From assembly GCF_018304965.1 (NCBI RefSeq), contig NZ_JAGQED010000005.1, forward strand, positions 1 through 64,000: 64,000 bases of DNA. The letters are read 5' to 3'. Position numbers and translations under genes: made by a program. Shown in pieces: positions 54,292 to 61,747 of the stretch (within the stretch, counting starts at the first letter, position 1; each line of letters opens with the position of its first letter). Source of the DNA: Collimonas antrihumi. Its GTDB lineage: Bacteria > Pseudomonadota > Gammaproteobacteria > Burkholderiales > Burkholderiaceae_D. The notes beneath the pieces are model-generated. The model did no database searches. It was not told where the DNA came from and saw nothing but the letters and a program-made list of their open reading frames with translations.

Positions 54292-54337
54292 GGGGTCGTC
54301 CCCGGATAGAATGCAGCACCGGGTCGTCCCGGTGCTG
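54292..54337 (-). promoter_or_regulatory. Guanidine-II (mini-ykkC) riboswitch
   Basis: On the minus strand two hairpins each carry the diagnostic ACGA loop: CAGCACCGGG-ACGA-CCCGGTGCTG (54337-54314) and GGGG-ACGA-CCCC (54303-54292), joined by 10 bases. The second ends 12 bases before the GGAG ribosome site of gdx. In this RNA class guanidinium binding joins the two loops and frees the ribosome site. Match to the consensus is complete as far as can be seen. Confidence 0.93.
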
Positions 54338-54418
54338 GAGTAAAGCTAGAGCAATAACAGCAACATTATATTGCTCTTGCTGCTACCCTACTCTTCCCGG
54401 TTTCTTTTATACCCTGTC

Positions 54419-54742
54419 ATGACAAAAACCCTTGGCCTGTTCCTGCTGACCGCCATCGCCGAGCTCCTCGGCTGCTACCTGCCGATGTTATGGTTGAACA
54501 ACAAGGGTTCGGCGTGGCTATTGCTGCCGGCGGCAGTCAGCTTGATGGTCTTCGTCTGGCTGCTGACGCTGCACCCCGCTGCCAGCGGCCGCGTGTATGC
54601 CGCTTATGGCGCGGTATACATCGCCACCGCAATTTTCTGGCTATGGGGTGTTGACGGCGTTAGCCCGCGGTGGACCGATCTGCTGGGCGCGGGGCTGGCG
54701 TTGACAGGCGCGGCGGTGATCGCCTTGGGTGCGCGCGCCTGA
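54419..54742 (+). CDS. YnfA/UPF0060 family membrane protein
   Basis: 107 residues from ATG 54419; the frame goes further up but without signals. Four spans: [60 protein letters not shown] and [20 protein letters not shown]. YnfA is a small SMR-like family reported to export drugs or metals in some species. It is divergent from gdx with 145 bases between, so both ends of that gap hold small exporters. Confidence 0.9.
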   Translation: MTKTLGLFLLTAIAELLGCYLPMLWLNNKGSAWLLLPAAVSLMVFVWLLTLHPAASGRVYAAYGAVYIATAIFWLWGVDGVSPRWTDLLGAGLALTGAAVIALGARA

Positions 54743-54763
54743 CAACGGCTTTATCAAATGCAA

Positions 54764-55768
54764 TCAATGCACGCCGATGAATCCAAGCCCGGCAGCAAAT
54801 AGCAAATACAACAAGCCGAAGATCGCCAGGCGGCCAGCGGTCAACATGCTCTTGCGCAGCAGCACGTACAGGCCGAACATCGACATCATCGTCACCGCTG
54901 CGGCCCAGATCAACGGCGGACCCAGCATCCATGGCGTAAAGATCAATACCAGTGCGGTCGGGATAGTCGCCTGGATCATCATGGCGCCGCTGATATTGCT
55001 CAGGGCCAGGTTTTGCTTGCCCTGCCTCACCCAGATCACCGCGTTCAGGATCTCCGGCAACTCGGTAGCGATCGGGCTGAGCAAAAGCGCAGCCAATTGC
55101 GGCGAAATACCCAGCCAAGGTGCGATATCACCCAGCTGATGCACAAACAACTGGGAACTCAGAAAAATCACCACCAGCGCCACCAAAGTTTGCAACAAGG
55201 CCCAGCCGATTCCCGGTTGCGGATCGTGCGGCCGGAATTTCAAAGGCTCCAGATCATTCACTTCCGCGTCGGCATCCTCTTCCTTGCGCATTTCACCCCA
55301 GATATACACACCGTAAGCCAGCAGGAAAAACACACCCAGCCAAGGCTTAATGGCAAACGCCACCAGGCCGAGGCCAACCTTGACCACAAAAATACCGATG
55401 AACCAGGCCTGGTCCCGGCTCAGCCGTTGCGCAGCACTGGCCGACAGCAGGATGCTGCCGAGTTTTTTACGATTCAGGATGAACATCAGGCCGACCACCG
55501 CATAGGCGATCGTCGCCAACACCAGCGGCCCGCCGAGCGCAGCACCGACGCCGATTTCCCGGTGCGCCGCATCGCGCCCGAACACCACCGCGACAAAAGT
55601 CACCACGCTTTCCGGCAACGCCGTACCAAACGCCGCCAACACCGTGCCCACGGCACTTTGCGCAATACCCATCCGGCGCCCGACCCATTCGATGCTATTG
55701 ACGAAATATTCACAGGACAGATAAATCACTACGGCCGAACCGAGTAGCAGAGCAACGCTGAGCATCAT
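54764..55768 (-). CDS. Sodium/calcium-exchanger family cation transporter
   Basis: 334 residues and about ten spans in two inverted halves. The alpha repeats carry GTALPESVVTF near residue 48 and ATELPEILNA near 228, the CaCA-family cation sites. A yybP-ykoY riboswitch in the leader points to Mn2+ as inducer and therefore to Mn2+ (or Ca2+ and Mn2+) export. The ATG overlaps the stop of a small upstream frame (ATGA). A cytoplasmic acidic loop (RKEEDADAEVNDLE) links the two halves. Confidence 0.9.
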   Translation of the reverse strand: MMLSVALLLGSAVVIYLSCEYFVNSIEWVGRRMGIAQSAVGTVLAAFGTALPESVVTFVAVVFGRDAAHREIGVGAALGGPLVLATIAYAVVGLMFILNRKKLGSILLSASAAQRLSRDQAWFIGIFVVKVGLGLVAFAIKPWLGVFFLLAYGVYIWGEMRKEEDADAEVNDLEPLKFRPHDPQPGIGWALLQTLVALVVIFLSSQLFVHQLGDIAPWLGISPQLAALLLSPIATELPEILNAVIWVRQGKQNLALSNISGAMMIQATIPTALVLIFTPWMLGPPLIWAAAVTMMSMFGLYVLLRKSMLTAGRLAIFGLLYLLFAAGLGFIGVH

Positions 55769-55902
55769 GCGCGTGCTCCTGCCGGATAAATCAGGGTTGA
55801 GGATGAAACTGGCGAAGAAGATGAAGGGGACGTAACAGTGGTCGGCTTAGCAAAGCAGGCTGTAGTAGAGCATTGACGCTGCCACTGGCGGTAAATAAGC
55901 AT
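55765..55902 (-). CDS. Possible leader peptide between the riboswitch and the exchanger
   Basis: A 45-residue frame (MLIYRQWQRQCSTTACFAKP at its start, Ser/Pro-rich later) begins near 55902 after the riboswitch; its stop overlaps the exchanger start as ATGA. It may couple translation or may be chance. No family known. Confidence 0.35.
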   Translation of the reverse strand: MLIYRQWQRQCSTTACFAKPTTVTSPSSSSPVSSSTLIYPAGARA

Positions 55903-55971
55903 GAGGAAATCCTGAGGGCCGGGCACTGACGAATGGCGCAACACCTTCGCCCGGCCGGGTAAAGGGAAGCA

Positions 55972-56086
55972 CCATAGGTCTTGCCAAACCGTGCGGTCGC
56001 GCATGCCATGGCGTAAATTTGATACAGCGCCAAGTATGTTGACATGCGCTCTTCGAAAGAAACGAAGGCGGCTACTCCCCTAAGGA
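55972..56086 (-). promoter_or_regulatory. yybP-ykoY (Mn2+) riboswitch
   Basis: On the minus strand the 5' conserved loop TAGGGGAGTAGC (complement of 56071-56082) and the 3' conserved stretch GGCAAGACCTATGG (complement of 55972-55985) are both present; GTCAACATAC, the usual internal piece, lies between. CCTTAGG and CCTATGG close the base stem with one mismatch. These are the two loops that bind Mn2+. It lies in the leader of the cation exchanger gene; a GC-rich stem at 55917-55956 follows and may be the switching element. Confidence 0.9.
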
Positions 56087-56338
56087 AGCGTAATATTAAC
56101 ATTGAAATATTATTGGCGGCAATGTTGGAGATACGCTTCCACGACATTCCCTGCTGCAACCATCTGGATGAACAAACGCACCAAGATCACGGTTACCAGC
56201 CGCAAAAGGGATAAAATGGCGGTTGACTTGATTTTAGTTGGCAATATCACATTCTTTTTCCTCGCCATGTGATGCGCGCCAGGCATCTGCCGGCAACGCA
56301 ACGGTGACCAGCCATTTTTTGAAACGGAGCACATTTTT

Positions 56339-57241
56339 ATGAAATGGGCAGTAGTCAGTATTTTTATTTTATCGGTGTTGTACGTGCACTTTCGCGGCAA
56401 GGCGCGCCTGCCTTTTTTCCGGCAGATATTCGACCATTCGTCGATCATGGCCCCGCTCAACATCTTCATGTACATGTTTTCCAAGGTGCCTACCAATACG
56501 CCTTACCTGCCGACCAGCACTTTCGCCGATCTCAAGATTTTGGAAGACAACTGGGAAACCATCCGCGATGAAGCGCAGGGCTTGATCGGCCTGGAAAAAA
56601 TCCGCGCAGCAGAAAAGAATGACGACGCCGGCTTCAACTCCTTCTTCAAGGCTGGCTGGAAGCGCTTCTACCTGAAATGGTATGACGCCAGCCATCCCTC
56701 CGCCGAACAGTTCTGCCCCAAGACCGTAGCCCTGCTGCGCCGCACGCCGAGCGTCAAGGCGGCGATGTTTGCCGAGCTGGCTCCTGGCGGTACGCTGAAT
56801 CCGCACCGCGATCCGTTCGCCGGTTCGCTGCGCTATCACCTAGGCCTGGTCACACCTAACGATGATCGTTGCTTCATCGAAGTCAACCAGCAGCGCTACA
56901 GCTGGCGCGATGGCCAAGGCGTGGTGTTCGACGAAACCTTTATCCATTGGGCGCAAAACGGTTGCGACAGCAATCGCATCATCATTTTCTGCGACATCGA
57001 ACGCCCCATGCGGTACCGCTGGGCGCAGGCGATCAACCGCTGGCTCGGCCGCCACATGATGAGCGCGGCGGCGTCACCCAACGAAACCGGCGATGAAACC
57101 GGCGGTATCAACAAATTGTTCCGTTTTGTCTGGGCTGCCGGCCAATACCGGCGCGCCTTGAAGAAATTCAGCAAGCCGCTGTATATGTGCATCAAGTTCG
57201 GTTTGATTATCGGCGTTATTCTGGCCATCATTTATCTTTGA
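56339..57241 (+). CDS. lpxO: Aspartyl/asparaginyl beta-hydroxylase-type, LpxO-like lipid A hydroxylase
   Basis: 300 residues, matching LpxO (about 302). An N-terminal membrane helix (WAVVSIFILSVLYVHF) and a C-terminal hydrophobic end flank the 2-oxoglutarate/Fe(II) domain. The iron ligands are His156 and Asp158 (LNPHRDPFAG) and His203 (DETFIHWAQNG); Arg at RIIIFCDIERP binds 2-oxoglutarate. LpxO adds an S-2-hydroxyl to a secondary acyl chain of lipid A at the inner membrane. A terminator follows 26 bases after the stop. Confidence 0.88.
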   Translation: MKWAVVSIFILSVLYVHFRGKARLPFFRQIFDHSSIMAPLNIFMYMFSKVPTNTPYLPTSTFADLKILEDNWETIRDEAQGLIGLEKIRAAEKNDDAGFNSFFKAGWKRFYLKWYDASHPSAEQFCPKTVALLRRTPSVKAAMFAELAPGGTLNPHRDPFAGSLRYHLGLVTPNDDRCFIEVNQQRYSWRDGQGVVFDETFIHWAQNGCDSNRIIIFCDIERPMRYRWAQAINRWLGRHMMSAAASPNETGDETGGINKLFRFVWAAGQYRRALKKFSKPLYMCIKFGLIIGVILAIIYL

Positions 57242-57266
57242 TTTGCAAGCGCGATTGCATGTGACC

Positions 57267-57293
57267 AAGCCGCCTTTTTTTGGCGGCTTTTTC
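57267..57293 (+). terminator. Terminator of the lpxO-like gene
   Basis: AAGCCGCC (57267-57274) and GGCGGCTT (57282-57289) pair perfectly around a T-rich loop, followed by TTTTC. Confidence 0.85.
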
Positions 57294-57387
57294 ATGCCTG
57301 GAAAATCGTTCTAAAATATTGCAATCAAGTAACAATAATCGATTTTCACAGGTAGACTACGGGTTCCACTTCCCACAAGGAAAGCCC

Positions 57388-58452
57388 ATGATGACTCGCT
57401 CGCTTATTGCCACAGCCGCTCTATCGCTTGCTGCCTGCGCCACCGGCCCGTCGATCGCACAGGACCGGGGCAGCGATGCGCTGGCCGAATCGAATGCACA
57501 AAACCGTCCGGTCAAGGTAATGATCATTACCATGTTCGGCCCCGAAGGCCAGGCTTGGCTGGATCGCATCGGCCCTTGGAAAACCATTGCGGTACCTGGT
57601 CTGTCGCCAGACTACCCCGACGTTCACTGCAACAAGCAAGACGTCTGCGTAATCACGACCGGCATGGGCTACGCGAATGCATCGGCGTCGATCATGGCGC
57701 TGACGTTCTCGTCGCGTTTCGATCTGCGCCATACCTACTTCCTGATTTCCGGCATTGCCGGCATCGATCCCGCGCGCGGCACCGTTGGTTCGGCAGCGTG
57801 GGCCAAGTATCTGGTCGATTTCGGCATCCAGTGGGAACTGGATGCACGCGAGATTCCGGCTGGCTGGAAAACCGGCTATCTCGGCATCAACACCAAGAGC
57901 CCGAGCGAGAAGCCGCCGCTCGATTACCGCAACGAAGTATTCCAGCTGAACCCGAAACTGGCCGACGCCGCGTTTGCACTCTCGCGCAACGTGGTGCTGG
58001 CCGATAACCCGCAGGCACAGATAGCGCGCTCGAAGTTCAGTTACGCGCCGGCGAATCAACCGCCGTCGGTTGTCCAGTGCGATATCGCTTCCGGCAATAC
58101 CTGGTGGTCAGGCACGCTGCTGGGTGAACGTGCGCGCGAATGGACCAAGATCCTGACCGACAACAAGGGCGTGTATTGCATGACGGCGCAGGAAGACAAC
58201 GCGACCTTCGAAGCATTGAAGCGTGCATCGAGCATCAAGCGGGTCGATCTGAACCGCGTAGCAGCGTTGCGCACCGGGTCGGATTTCGATCGGCCGTATC
58301 AGGGGCAGACCAGCGCCGACAATCTGCTCAACTACGCAGATCAGGGCGGCTTCGTACCGGCGACGGAGAATTTGTATCGTGCGGGGAATCCGCTGGTGCA
58401 GGATATCGTGACGCATTGGGGTGAATGGCGGGATGGCGTGCCGCGTCGCTGA
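57388..58452 (+). CDS. Purine nucleoside permease-type protein (NUP)
   Basis: 354 residues from ATG 57388 (AAGGAAA six bases upstream). The signal peptide contains LSLAACATG, a possible lipobox. The mature part VKVMIITMFGPEGQAW to the C-terminus fits the NUP family, named from a Candida purine nucleoside permease, with a nucleoside-phosphorylase-like fold (CVITTGMGYANASASIMALT, FLISGIAGIDPARGT). In bacteria it is probably a periplasmic nucleoside-binding or cleaving protein. The stop codon is in a tandem repeat. Confidence 0.85.
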   Translation: MMTRSLIATAALSLAACATGPSIAQDRGSDALAESNAQNRPVKVMIITMFGPEGQAWLDRIGPWKTIAVPGLSPDYPDVHCNKQDVCVITTGMGYANASASIMALTFSSRFDLRHTYFLISGIAGIDPARGTVGSAAWAKYLVDFGIQWELDAREIPAGWKTGYLGINTKSPSEKPPLDYRNEVFQLNPKLADAAFALSRNVVLADNPQAQIARSKFSYAPANQPPSVVQCDIASGNTWWSGTLLGERAREWTKILTDNKGVYCMTAQEDNATFEALKRASSIKRVDLNRVAALRTGSDFDRPYQGQTSADNLLNYADQGGFVPATENLYRAGNPLVQDIVTHWGEWRDGVPRR

Positions 58453-58484
58453 GTCGCTGAGTCGCTGAGTCGCTGAGTCGCTGA
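58445..58484. repeat. Five 8-bp tandem repeats at the NUP stop codon
   Basis: GTCGCTGA occurs five times without change. The first copy contains the last codons and, with the next base frame, the TGA of the NUP gene. Slippage here would not change the protein until it loses the first copy. Confidence 0.9.
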
Positions 58485-58550
58485 GAGAATGATGCCGCGC
58501 CACGGTTTGCTGCTGGACCGGAGGCGTAAGGCCTGCACCTACTTCGTTCT

Positions 58551-58575
58551 AAGCCGCCCTGAGCGGCTTTTTTTA
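58551..58575 (+). terminator. Terminator downstream of the NUP gene
   Basis: AAGCCGC (58551-58557) pairs with GCGGCTT (58563-58569) around a 5-base loop, then TTTTTT: a classic intrinsic terminator, 98 bases after the stop. Confidence 0.85.
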
Positions 58576-58787
58576 CGCCTGGGTATTCCGTGCAAGCAAC
58601 GGAAAATATGTGACCCGATATGTAGCTCAGCATGCAATCCGAAACTGCTTTTCAGGCTTTTACCACTACTGCAAAAGCGCGTTCTTCTCCACACTTCACC
58701 ACTGAAATCCCCCGAATACGATTCTACGGTCCTGACTGCCTGGGAACCTGTCGTCGTCAATCCGCAGCAACTCACCACGAAAAAAAA

Positions 58788-58834
58788 TACACACAGATAC
58801 ATAATATTTCCGAAAAATTGTGTAATTGTGTGTA
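58788..58834. promoter_or_regulatory. hicAB operator and promoter region
   Basis: TACACACA (58788-58795) and TGTGTGTA (58827-58834) are perfect 8-bp inverted arms, with a CATAAT -10-like element between them and a further TTGTGTAA. The second arm ends 7 bases before the hicA ATG, so HicB binding here would block transcription. Confidence 0.55.
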
Positions 58835-58841
58835 AAATACC

Positions 58842-59024
58842 ATGAACAGCACAGACATTATCAAGCAACTAAAAGCAGCCGGCTGGATACATATCTCCAT
58901 TCGCGGCAGCCATCACAAATATCGCCACCCTGTCACCGGCAGATCTGTGGTTGTTCCGCATCCGAAGAAAGACCTGCCTGTTGGAACAGCCGAGAGCATC
59001 TTGAAACAGGCCGAATTGAAATGA
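58842..59024 (+). CDS. hicA: HicA mRNA interferase toxin
   Basis: 60 residues, standard length. The dsRNA-binding-like fold has the catalytic His in RGSHHKYRHPVTG and the start NSTDIIKQLKAAGWIHISIR, both typical. HicA cuts mRNA independently of ribosomes. There is no clear ribosome site before the ATG, so translation may be weak or leaderless-like. Its stop overlaps an ATG of the antitoxin frame (ATGA). Confidence 0.93.
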   Translation: MNSTDIIKQLKAAGWIHISIRGSHHKYRHPVTGRSVVVPHPKKDLPVGTAESILKQAELK

Positions 59025-59032
59025 GGACGAAA

Positions 59033-59416
59033 ATGTTATATCCACTGTATGTATGGAAGGACAGCAATAGCGCGTACGGCGCCAGCTTTCCGGATCTTCC
59101 TGGCGTCTTTACAGCAGCAGACGAACTGAATGATCTCCCGGCAAAGGCCCAGGAAGCAGCAGAAACCATGTACGAGGGTGAGGCGCACATTCCTGAACCA
59201 TCATCCATCGAGAAATGGAAAGACGCTGCGGACTATGCCGATGGCTACTGGATGCTGGTCAACATTGACCGGTCCAAAATTAATACCAAGCCTGTCCGAC
59301 TCAATATCTCATTACCGGAAAGTCTGTTGCGTGACATTGATGCTTACGCCAAGTCGCATCAAATGACGCGTTCCGGCTTCCTGGCTCAGGCGGCGTTGAA
59401 GGCAATGACTCAGTAA
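59033..59416 (+). CDS. hicB: HicB antitoxin
   Basis: 127 residues from ATG 59033, with GAGGA five bases upstream; the ATG at 59021 is a possible earlier start. The partial RNase H-like domain is YPLYVWKDSNSAYGASFPDL, and the C-terminal part (PVRLNISLPESLLRDIDAYA) is a ribbon-helix-helix DNA-binding domain, so it both neutralises HicA and represses the operon. Confidence 0.93.
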   Translation: MLYPLYVWKDSNSAYGASFPDLPGVFTAADELNDLPAKAQEAAETMYEGEAHIPEPSSIEKWKDAADYADGYWMLVNIDRSKINTKPVRLNISLPESLLRDIDAYAKSHQMTRSGFLAQAALKAMTQ

Positions 59417-59485
59417 ATCCCATATGAATGCAACGGATGGCTTTTTCAACATCAAAGGCGTCACCCGCGACGGCTAGAGGCAATA

Positions 59486-59534
59486 TTTGTAACTACAAAT
59501 ATTATTTTACTCTATAATTAAATGTAGTTACAAA
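59486..59534. promoter_or_regulatory. brnTA operator and promoter
   Basis: TTTGTAACTACA (59486-59497) and TGTAGTTACAAA (59523-59534) are perfect 12-bp inverted arms, and each is itself a small palindrome (TTTGTA-AC-TACAAA and TGTA-GT-TACA). A perfect TATAAT -10 box lies between them at 59513-59518, so a repressor on both sites would cover the promoter. Confidence 0.75.
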
Positions 59535-59541
59535 AATTCAA

Positions 59542-59811
59542 ATGAAAATCGCTTATGACAATAACAAAAATGCAGTCAATATTTATAAACATGACGTGTC
59601 ATTGGCCGATGCAGAGAGAATTGATTGGGACAGTTGCCTTGTCTGGACGGATGACCGCAAAGCCTACCGTGAAGCCCGCCAATGTGGCTTGGCGGCCATT
59701 GACGAGCGCATCTGTTACGTTGCCTTTGTTGATCGTGACGACGTACGCAGAATTATCAGCCTGAGAAAGGCCAATTTGAGAGAGGTGAAATACTATGTCG
59801 AACAAACGTAA
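59542..59811 (+). CDS. brnT: BrnT-family toxin
   Basis: 89 residues, usual length. It has the family layout MKIAYDNNKNAVNIYKHDVS (N-terminal), DWDSCLVWTDDRKAYREARQ and the C-terminal VDRDDVRRIISLRKANLREV. BrnT is a RelE-fold ribonuclease that stops translation. No ribosome site before the ATG, 24 bases after the -10 box, so the leader is very short. It overlaps the antitoxin gene by 17 bases. Confidence 0.92.
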   Translation: MKIAYDNNKNAVNIYKHDVSLADAERIDWDSCLVWTDDRKAYREARQCGLAAIDERICYVAFVDRDDVRRIISLRKANLREVKYYVEQT

Positions 59812-60073
59812 AATCGCGATGCCGACAGCCGAAGAAGATGCCGCTATTACTGCAGCGGCATTAGATGACCCTGATGCGTTGCCATTAAGCAATGCGCAAC
59901 TCCATCAATTAAAACCACTGCGCACACGTGGCCGCCCTGCCGGAAGCGGAAAAAAAGTTCAGGTGACCATGCGCTTTGATGAGGACGTACTGGAAGCCTT
60001 CAAAACTGGCGGTGACGGCTGGCAAACCAGAATGAACGGTGCGTTACGTGAGTGGCTACAAACGCATCGATAA
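59795..60073 (+). CDS. brnA: BrnA-family antitoxin
   Basis: 92 residues. The first 45 are acidic and likely to bind the toxin (PTAEEDAAITAAALDDPDAL), and the C-terminal ribbon-helix-helix (KKVQVTMRFDEDVLEAFKTG then NGALREWLQTH) binds DNA. It neutralises BrnT and represses the operon at the dyads upstream. GAGAGG precedes its start. Convergent with the amidase gene. Confidence 0.92.
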   Translation: MSNKRKIAMPTAEEDAAITAAALDDPDALPLSNAQLHQLKPLRTRGRPAGSGKKVQVTMRFDEDVLEAFKTGGDGWQTRMNGALREWLQTHR

Positions 60074-60168
60074 ATTGAACCGTTCTCAAACGCTTTAAGT
60101 GCATAAATTGCGACTTAATCCGACAGGAAACGCACGAATCTAATTTGCGTCATCGCCGACGTAATGGC

Positions 60169-60924
60169 CTAGGCCGTCACGCTGACAATTTTTCCAGACC
60201 ACTGACTGGCATCCCGTGTTGCAATAACCAGAAGATTCCCTTCACCCGGCGCGGCGACGATCAAACGCCCACCTTCTGCCCAAAACGCGCTCTGCCCAAT
60301 CGGACTCCAGCCGCCTGTCGGCCCACCGTGATTCGCCATTAAAACGGCCATATTGTGCTCGGTTGCGTAGGTTCTGAGCAGCTCTGTCTCCGTTGAATAA
60401 GCCTTCTTTGTAATAAGCACGCCCGCTGCGTAAACGTTAGCTTTTAATTGTTTAGCCTGAGCAGCATGCGCCAGCTGCACGATATCAGCGCAAATCGCCA
60501 AGGCAACCGTCATATCTGCGACTGGTACAGTTACACCACGACTACCAGCTGTAAAAACAACTTCCTCTCCAGGATGCAAATGCTGCTTCGTATAGAGTCC
60601 CACGCCATTGGCATTTCCAATTATAAGGGCGCCAATAAAAACGTCATTGCTGTCATTGGCAAACATCGGTGCCCCAACAACGGCGGTCATGCCCATACGT
60701 TGCGCCAAATCATGCAACGGCATTAATATTTCAGCGTCTGGCCGCATTGCCAGCTCACGCCCCAAGCCTCTCTCATACCCCGTTAGCGACAACTCGGGAA
60801 ATACAAGAAGCTGCACACCATGATCGGCTGCCTGTTCCATAAATCGAAGGTGTCGAGAAACGTTGGCTTTCACGTCACCAGCAATTGAGATTGATTGTGC
60901 CGCAGCAATGGTCAAGGTTGTCAT
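60169..60924 (-). CDS. Carbon-nitrogen hydrolase (nitrilase superfamily)
   Basis: 251 residues with the Glu-Lys-Cys triad: Glu in LLVFPELSLTGYERGLG (about 44), Lys in GLYTKQHLHPGEE (about 113) and Cys in VALAICADIVQ (about 145). The family cleaves non-peptide C-N bonds in amides, nitriles or carbamoyl compounds. The substrate is not clear. It has only TG-rich spacing to the orphan hicB, with no visible operon partner. Confidence 0.9.
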   Translation of the reverse strand: MTTLTIAAAQSISIAGDVKANVSRHLRFMEQAADHGVQLLVFPELSLTGYERGLGRELAMRPDAEILMPLHDLAQRMGMTAVVGAPMFANDSNDVFIGALIIGNANGVGLYTKQHLHPGEEVVFTAGSRGVTVPVADMTVALAICADIVQLAHAAQAKQLKANVYAAGVLITKKAYSTETELLRTYATEHNMAVLMANHGGPTGGWSPIGQSAFWAEGGRLIVAAPGEGNLLVIATRDASQWSGKIVSVTA

Positions 60925-61010
60925 GTATGTTTTTTAGATTGGCGAGGAAAGTGCGTCAGGTTCGACGAAATCTTACGCTGTATGTCATCTCAACTCTGAT
61001 TTACGACACT

Positions 61011-61430
61011 TTAAGCCACGCTCAATTCAATATGCTTTCCAAGCACACTCATTGCCTCGGCAATTCTGTCGATCTTGGTTGTGTGATGCAGATCAATCAG
61101 GCGGTTCACTTCCTGCTTCGTTGTATCCATGCGAAGAGCCAGGTCAGTCGGCCGCATATGTTGGGCGAGCATTTCATTGAGCAACAACACCTTGGCAGCC
61201 ACGCTGAGCGGCAGTTGAATAAATCGCTCGCCCTTTTTAGCCTTTGAAGGCAACGGAACCTGGCGCTTATCCTCGAAATAAAAATCCATTGCGCTCAAAA
61301 GAACGTCTGTGGCCATTTCGAGCGCTTCGGCTTCTGTATCTCCTTGAGTAATTGCTTCCGGAATATCGCGGAAGGTAACGACAAAACCGCCGGCTTCAGC
61401 GTCTGGAGTGAATGTGGCAGGATATTTCAT
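61011..61430 (-). CDS. HicB-family antitoxin, orphan
   Basis: 139 residues. The N-terminal HicB domain reads MKYPATFTPDAEAGGFVVTF with FRDIPEAITQGDTEAEAL, and a C-terminal helix-turn-helix (RPTDLALRMDTTKQEVNRLI) replaces the ribbon-helix-helix seen in the other HicB. No hicA frame is found on either side; the upstream place holds a broken XRE gene on the other strand. So it is solitary and may act as a stand-alone repressor or as a spare antitoxin. Confidence 0.85.
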   Translation of the reverse strand: MKYPATFTPDAEAGGFVVTFRDIPEAITQGDTEAEALEMATDVLLSAMDFYFEDKRQVPLPSKAKKGERFIQLPLSVAAKVLLLNEMLAQHMRPTDLALRMDTTKQEVNRLIDLHHTTKIDRIAEAMSVLGKHIELSVA

Positions 61431-61517
61431 AAAGACTCCATTCTTTGCATTCTAGCTCAGTATTTTTTAGCGGAAATGAATAAAATAGCAAGACTATTTT
61501 AGCTTTTGGAGTAAGGA

Positions 61518-61674
61518 ATGTCGCCACCGAAAAGACTTAAAAATGCGAGATTAGAGGGCGATTTGTCCCAGGAACGGCTGGGCAGTTCGCCGGAATCGAC
61601 GAGATGTCAGCAATCCCGAAGATGAATCGCTATGAGCAATCCGCTGGGACACGAATGTTAACAGATCAAGCATA
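61518..61674 (+). pseudogene. XRE-type helix-turn-helix regulator, broken
   Basis: From ATG 61518 the frame reads MSPPKRLKNARLEGDLSQER LG (in two parts), the start of a Cro/C1-type helix-turn-helix; then one base is missing in the GGG run near 61585 and the homology goes on in the next frame as GQFAGIDEMSAIPKMNRYEQ and ends at 61674. A GGAGTAAGGA ribosome site remains. Such a gene is too short and broken to work. It looks like a decayed neighbour of the HicB system. Confidence 0.7.
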
Positions 61675-61695
61675 GGCATCACTATTAACATAAAT

Positions 61696-61714
61696 GCTAA
61701 CGATTCTCATTTAT
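61696..61714. promoter_or_regulatory. Fur-box-like site upstream of the sigma/FecR fusion gene
   Basis: The 19-mer GCTAACGATTCTCATTTAT matches the reversed Fur consensus GATAATGATAATCATTATC at 13 of 19 positions. It lies before GTG 61748. The first in-frame ATG (61694) is inside it, which argues for the later start. Confidence 0.6.
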
Positions 61715-61747
61715 AATAATATTCCCTGCCTCCTGAAACCTTGTCAC

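Larger units (their letters stand above)
58485..58841. other. Intergenic region before the toxin-antitoxin pair
   Basis: About 357 bases. It holds a terminator at 58551-58575 and the hicAB operator/promoter at 58788-58834. The part from 58580 to 58780 shows no gene I can support. Confidence 0.5.

Noticed and set aside
56110-56496. 128-codon frame on the minus strand over the start of the lpxO-like gene
   Set aside because: It overlaps the true gene and the region upstream of the riboswitch, with no coding signs.
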